This document shows positions 60,777-64,000 of a stretch of DNA of 64,000 bases, one piece after another. How positions within the stretch are numbered: position 1 is the first letter of the stretch; the number at the start of each line of letters is the position of its first letter. Both the position numbers and the translations under genes were made by a program. The stretch covers positions 1 to 64,000 of the forward strand of contig NZ_BSTT01000010.1 of the NCBI RefSeq assembly GCF_030269685.1, given 5' to 3'. The notes below the pieces were generated by a model that saw only the letters and a list, made by a program, of their open reading frames with translations, ran no database searches and had not been told where the DNA came from. The stretch is from Actinomycetospora sp. NBRC 106378. Its GTDB lineage: Bacteria; Actinomycetota; Actinomycetes; Mycobacteriales; Pseudonocardiaceae.

Positions 60777-61594
60777 GGGTCGTCGGGCTGTTCGCCCTCG
60801 TGGTGCTCGGCGTGCCCGCCTGGCCCGCCGAGGCGACGGACTTCGCGAACCGGCTGGACCCGCCGTCGGGAAGGCACCTCCTCGGGACCGACCAGCTCGG
60901 GCGGGACGTGCTCGCCCGGGTGCTGGGCGGCATCCGGTGGACGGTCGGGCTCGGCCTGGTCGCGGTCGTGGCGAGCCTGGTGGTCGGCCTCGTGGTGGGC
61001 CTCGGGACGGGGTGGCTCGACGGGACGAGGGCCCGGGTGGTGGCGACGCTGGTGCAGTCGGTGGTCGACCTCGTCGTCGCGCTGCCGGCGTTGCTGGTCG
61101 GGCTGCTCGTCGCGGCGGTGCTGGGGCCGGGGGTCGTGCCCGCGGTGATCGCGCTCGCGGTGATGGGGTGGGCTCCGTTCGCCCGGCTCGCACACCGGCT
61201 GACCGTCGCCGCCCGGGCCGAGGACTGGGTGCTCGCGGCCCGATCCCTCGGGGCCGGGCCGGTGTGGATCCTCCGGGTGCACGTGCTGCCCGCGATCGCC
61301 GGACCGGTGCGGGAGGCGTTCACCGCCCGGTTCGTCGGGGCGGTGCTGACCCTGGCGGGCCTGTCGTTCCTGGGGCTCGGGGTGCAGCCGCCGACGCCCG
61401 AGTGGGGCGCGATGCTCGCGGAGGGACGGACCTACGCGTTCGTCGCGCCGTGGCTCGTCGTGGCGCCGGCGGCCGCGGTGGTGCTGGTCAGCGGCCTGAT
61501 GAGCTCCGCGCGTCGACCGCGGCGTCGACCATGGCCCGCAGCGTGGGCTCGACCTCGGCGTAGCCGCGGGTCTTCAACCCGCAGTCGGGGTTGA
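60773..61594 (+). CDS. ABC transporter permease (NikC/DppC-like), probably truncated at the C-terminus
   Basis: 273 residues from a GTG. '[28 protein letters not shown]' (about 30-57) and the EAA loop '[25 protein letters not shown]' (about 145-169) are normal. The family usually ends with a last helix and an NLLGDGLRDALDP-type tail; here the helix runs into '[13 protein letters not shown]' and then Arg/Pro/Ser-rich text that is antisense to metE for 107 bp. The ATPase genes that normally follow are absent. Most simply explained by a deletion joining this gene to the 3' end of metE. Confidence 0.85.
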   Translation: MRVVGLFALVVLGVPAWPAEATDFANRLDPPSGRHLLGTDQLGRDVLARVLGGIRWTVGLGLVAVVASLVVGLVVGLGTGWLDGTRARVVATLVQSVVDLVVALPALLVGLLVAAVLGPGVVPAVIALAVMGWAPFARLAHRLTVAARAEDWVLAARSLGAGPVWILRVHVLPAIAGPVREAFTARFVGAVLTLAGLSFLGLGVQPPTPEWGAMLAEGRTYAFVAPWLVVAPAAAVVLVSGLMSSARRPRRRPWPAAWARPRRSRGSSTRSRG

Positions 61595-63767
61595 TCCACA
61601 GCCGGTCGTCGGGGACCGCGCGGCGGGCCTCGGCGATCAGCTCCGCGATCTCGTCACGGGTCGGCACCCGCGGCGAGTGGATGTCGTAGACCCCCGGGCC
61701 CACCCCGCGGGAGTACCCGACCTCCGCCAGGTCGGCGAGGATCTCCATCCGGGAGCGGGCCGCCTCGATCGTGGTGACGTCGGCGTCGAGCCCGTCGATC
61801 GCGTCGATGACGTCGCCGAACTCCGAGTAGCACAGGTGGGTGTGGATCTGCGTCTCGTCCGCGGCGCCGCCGGTGGCGAGCCGGAACGACCCGACGGCCC
61901 AGTCGAGGTAGGCACCCCACTCCGACCGGCGCGGCGGGAGCAGCTCACGCAGCGCCGCCTCGTCGACCTGGACGATGCCGATCCCGGCGGCCTCCAGGTC
62001 GGCGATCTCGTCGCGCAGCGCGAGGGCCACCTGGTCGGCCGTCTCGCCCAGGGGCTGGTCGTCGCGGACGAAGGACCACGCGAGGATCGTCACCGGGCCG
62101 GTCAGCATGCCCTTCATCGGCCTCGCGGTGAGCGACTGCGCGTATCGCGCCCACTCGACGGTCATCGGCTGCGGGCGCGAGACGTCACCGTGCAGGATCG
62201 GCGGGCGCACGCACCGCGAGCCGTAGGACTGGACCCAGCCCAGCCTCGTCGTCGCGAACCCGGGCAGGGTGTCGGCGAAGTACTGGACCATGTCGTTGCG
62301 CTCGGGCTCGCCGTGCACGAGGACGTCGAGTCCGAGGTCCTCCTGCAACCGGACCACGCGCTCGATCTCGGCCTGCATGCGCACGGTGTAGTCGGCCTCG
62401 TCGAGTCGGCCCGCCGCGAAGTCGGCCCGCGCCCTGCGCACGTCGGGGGTCTGCGGGAACGAGCCGATGGTCGTCGTCGCGAGATCGGGCAGCCCGAGGC
62501 GGTCGGCCTGGGCCTTGCGACGCACGTCGTAGGCGCTGCGGGTGCGGTCGGCGGCCTCCACCTCCCGCACCCGGTCGCGGACCGCCCGGTCGACCTCCGC
62601 GCGTGGCAGCGCGGTCTCCGCCGAGACCGCGTGGCGCAGATCGTCCGAACCGTCGGCGGTCAGGGCACGACCGAGCAGCGCCACCTCGGCCACCTTCTCC
62701 CGGGCGAAGGCGAGCCGGGCGGCGACGGAGTCGTCGAGGGCGTCCTCGACGGAGACGTCGTAGGGCACGTGGAGCAGGGAGCAGGAGCTCGAGACGGCGA
62801 GGTCACCGACGCCGCCGAGCACCGTCGCCAACCGGGACAACACCCGCGGCAGGTCGGCACGCCACACGTTGCGGCCGTCGACGACGCCCGCGACCAGGGT
62901 CGTGTCGCGCAGACCGGTCGTCGAGGGGACGCGGTCGACGAGGCCGGGTGCGGTGACCAGGTCGAGGGCGACGCCCTCGACCCCGGTCCGGGTGATCACG
63001 TCGAGCGCCCCGGCCGGGTCCCCGTAGGAGAAGACCGTGAGGATCCTCGGGCGCCGCTCGAGGGCGGCGAGGCGCTCGTAGGCCCGTCGCAGCCCCTCGA
63101 GTTCGACCTCCGTGCGGTCCTGGACGAACGCGGACTCGTCCAGCTGCACCCACTCGGCACCGGCGTCGGCCAGCTCACCCAGGAGCTCGGCGTAGACCGC
63201 CACGACGTCGTCGAGGCGGCTCAGGGGCGCGAATCCCTCCCGGGCGCCGTCGGCGGGCTTGGCCAGGAGCAGGTAGCTCACCGGACCGACGAGGGCGGGA
63301 CGGCCCCGCACCCCGGCATCGACCGCCTCCCGGAAGAGGTCGACGGGCGTCCGCCCGGCCAGCCGGAACGTCGTGTCCGGGCCGATCTCGGGCACGAGGT
63401 AGTGGTAGTTGGTGTCGAACCACTTCGTCATCTCCATGGGCGGCGCGGAGGCCGTCCCGCGGGCCATGGCGAAGTACTCGTCGAGCGCGGTGCCGGCCCG
63501 CGAACCGTCCGGCCGGAAGCGCGGGGGGACGGCGTCGAGCAGGGCCGTCACGTCGGCGACCTGGTCGTAGAACGAGAACGTGCCGGTGGGCTGGGAGTCC
63601 AGCGCCGCGAGGTCCGCGCGGGTCCCGGCGCGGATCTCCGCCGCGACCGCCTGCAGGTCCTCGGCGGACGACGTCCCGGCCCAGTACGACTCCAGGGCCT
63701 TCTTCAACTCGCGGCGTGGTCCGATGCGCGGATATCCCAGGACCGTGGACCCGATGGGGGCTGACAC
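61488..63767 (-). CDS. metE: Cobalamin-independent methionine synthase
   Basis: 759 residues, full length. N-terminal barrel '[23 protein letters not shown]' (7-29). C-terminal catalytic barrel with '[10 protein letters not shown]', zinc ligands in 'HTHLCYSEF' (His, Cys) and '[10 protein letters not shown]' (Cys), and 'DEAALRE' for homocysteine. Transfers methyl from methyl-tetrahydrofolate to homocysteine. GTG start with GGAGGAG upstream. A cobalamin riboswitch lies in its leader, so it is made only when B12 is scarce. The 3' end overlaps the ABC permease. Confidence 0.96.
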   Translation of the reverse strand: MSAPIGSTVLGYPRIGPRRELKKALESYWAGTSSAEDLQAVAAEIRAGTRADLAALDSQPTGTFSFYDQVADVTALLDAVPPRFRPDGSRAGTALDEYFAMARGTASAPPMEMTKWFDTNYHYLVPEIGPDTTFRLAGRTPVDLFREAVDAGVRGRPALVGPVSYLLLAKPADGAREGFAPLSRLDDVVAVYAELLGELADAGAEWVQLDESAFVQDRTEVELEGLRRAYERLAALERRPRILTVFSYGDPAGALDVITRTGVEGVALDLVTAPGLVDRVPSTTGLRDTTLVAGVVDGRNVWRADLPRVLSRLATVLGGVGDLAVSSSCSLLHVPYDVSVEDALDDSVAARLAFAREKVAEVALLGRALTADGSDDLRHAVSAETALPRAEVDRAVRDRVREVEAADRTRSAYDVRRKAQADRLGLPDLATTTIGSFPQTPDVRRARADFAAGRLDEADYTVRMQAEIERVVRLQEDLGLDVLVHGEPERNDMVQYFADTLPGFATTRLGWVQSYGSRCVRPPILHGDVSRPQPMTVEWARYAQSLTARPMKGMLTGPVTILAWSFVRDDQPLGETADQVALALRDEIADLEAAGIGIVQVDEAALRELLPPRRSEWGAYLDWAVGSFRLATGGAADETQIHTHLCYSEFGDVIDAIDGLDADVTTIEAARSRMEILADLAEVGYSRGVGPGVYDIHSPRVPTRDEIAELIAEARRAVPDDRLWINPDCGLKTRGYAEVEPTLRAMVDAAVDARSSSGR

Positions 63768-63899
63768 TCGCTCTCCTCCTCGTGAGACGGCGTCGGCCCG
63801 GGGGCGGGGCAGGAGGAGGCGACGAGGCGCAGGTGCGCACCCGCGACCGTCCCACGAGGTCCCCGAGCCGCGCGGGCCGGATCTCGGCGCGCGCACCGG
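63768..63899 (-). promoter_or_regulatory. metE expression platform and ribosome-binding site
   Basis: The 132 bases between the aptamer end and the GTG carry GC-rich self-complementary stretches (for example CCCGGGCC near 63796-63803) and the strong Shine-Dalgarno GAGGAGGAGAG (about 63771-63781). Either a terminator or sequestration of this site could be the switch; the sequence does not decide. Confidence 0.55.
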
Positions 63900-64000
63900 T
63901 GGCAGGTCTTCGGACTCGTGGGCGTCGTCCTCGCTCCTACCGGCCGTCGCTTCCCGGACCGGGGTCCAGTGCTCGGTGACGGCTCTCGTTCCCACTCACC
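63900..64000 (-). ncRNA. Cobalamin riboswitch, 5' part cut by the window edge
   Basis: Minus-strand leader of metE reads GTGAGTGGGAACGAGAGCCG, then GAGCACTGGACC, GGTCCGGGAAGCGACGGCC, and ends with ACGAGTCCGAAGACCTGCC (63919-63901). These are the conserved junction and P3-P6/3' elements of actinobacterial B12 riboswitches; the first third (CCGGTGCGAATCC-like) would lie beyond 64000. Regulates metE negatively with adenosyl- or methylcobalamin. Confidence 0.93.

Noticed and set aside
58379-61282. Open frame of about 967 codons on the minus strand
   Set aside because: Antisense to the clear substrate-binding protein and permeases; no coding motifs.

Overview
The window is a gene-dense, very GC-rich stretch with many GTG (and some TTG) starts, 4-nt ATGA/GTGA gene overlaps and almost no intergenic space. 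It carries actinobacterial marker genes: a SigB-type sigma factor, a DtxR/IdeR regulator, galE, soluble transhydrogenase sthA, DUF4192, a PPOX/F420-type oxidoreductase and a type II Pat acetyltransferase. This suggests a chromosomal segment of a high-GC actinomycete, most likely Pseudonocardiaceae (Pseudonocardia/Actinomycetospora-like). The family is inferred from gene content and synteny, not from a search.

Layout. 0.2-4.6 kb: a small catabolic cluster (LysR, FAH-family hydrolase, MBL hydrolase, divergent amidohydrolase). 4.5-9.7 kb: a LolA-like lipoprotein and ABC exporter operon divergent from a two-component system whose kinase starts with a translated 66-bp tandem palindromic repeat. 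9.7-13.5 kb: a molybdopterin oxidoreductase, a MetX-like acyltransferase, then a tightly overlapping GNAT, mini-HipA kinase and DUF3037 operon. 13.6-20.3 kb: prolyl oligopeptidase, a VapBC pair with a perfect operator, an alpha/beta hydrolase, a PadR regulator, a dienelactone hydrolase and a YaaH-like membrane protein. 20.3-26.2 kb: two-subunit fumarase, then TetR/APC permease/sugar-lactone oxidase/D-amino-acid lyase. 26.3-28.8 kb: a Vms1/baeRF-type protein, small proteins, and the remains of two deleted genes lying back to back.

28.8-45.1 kb is the conserved housekeeping block: sthA, DUF4192, HAD phosphatase, galE, dtxR/ideR, rhodanese, acuC, pat, lipoprotein, sigB, dtd, a methyltransferase and acs. 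The protein acetyltransferase (Pat), the deacetylase (AcuC) and their classical substrate (Acs) all lie within 11 kb, and sigB has a plausible ECF-type promoter. 45.2-52.2 kb is a membrane-lipid region: PlsC, cyclopropane-fatty-acid synthase, DUF1295, PPOX, peroxiredoxin, hydrolase, FAD amine-oxidase-like protein and DUF1365. The conserved CFA gene set appears here in two halves.

52.2-55.2 kb: a 430-bp repeat-only island, GNAT, HhH-GPD glycosylase-like protein, and an epimerase/MarR divergent pair sharing an operator. 55.3-64 kb has a vitamin B12/metal theme: CobF, a NiCoT nickel/cobalt permease, an unknown protein, a nickel/peptide ABC importer (substrate-binding protein plus two permeases, the second apparently truncated and with no ATPase genes), and B12-independent methionine synthase MetE behind a cobalamin riboswitch cut by the right window edge.

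No rRNA, tRNA, CRISPR array, prophage or intact insertion sequence was recognised. The most unusual material is the repeat content: a 60-bp palindromic element with a constant 20-20-20 architecture (3 copies), nested-hairpin repeats, and the in-frame repeat in the histidine kinase.
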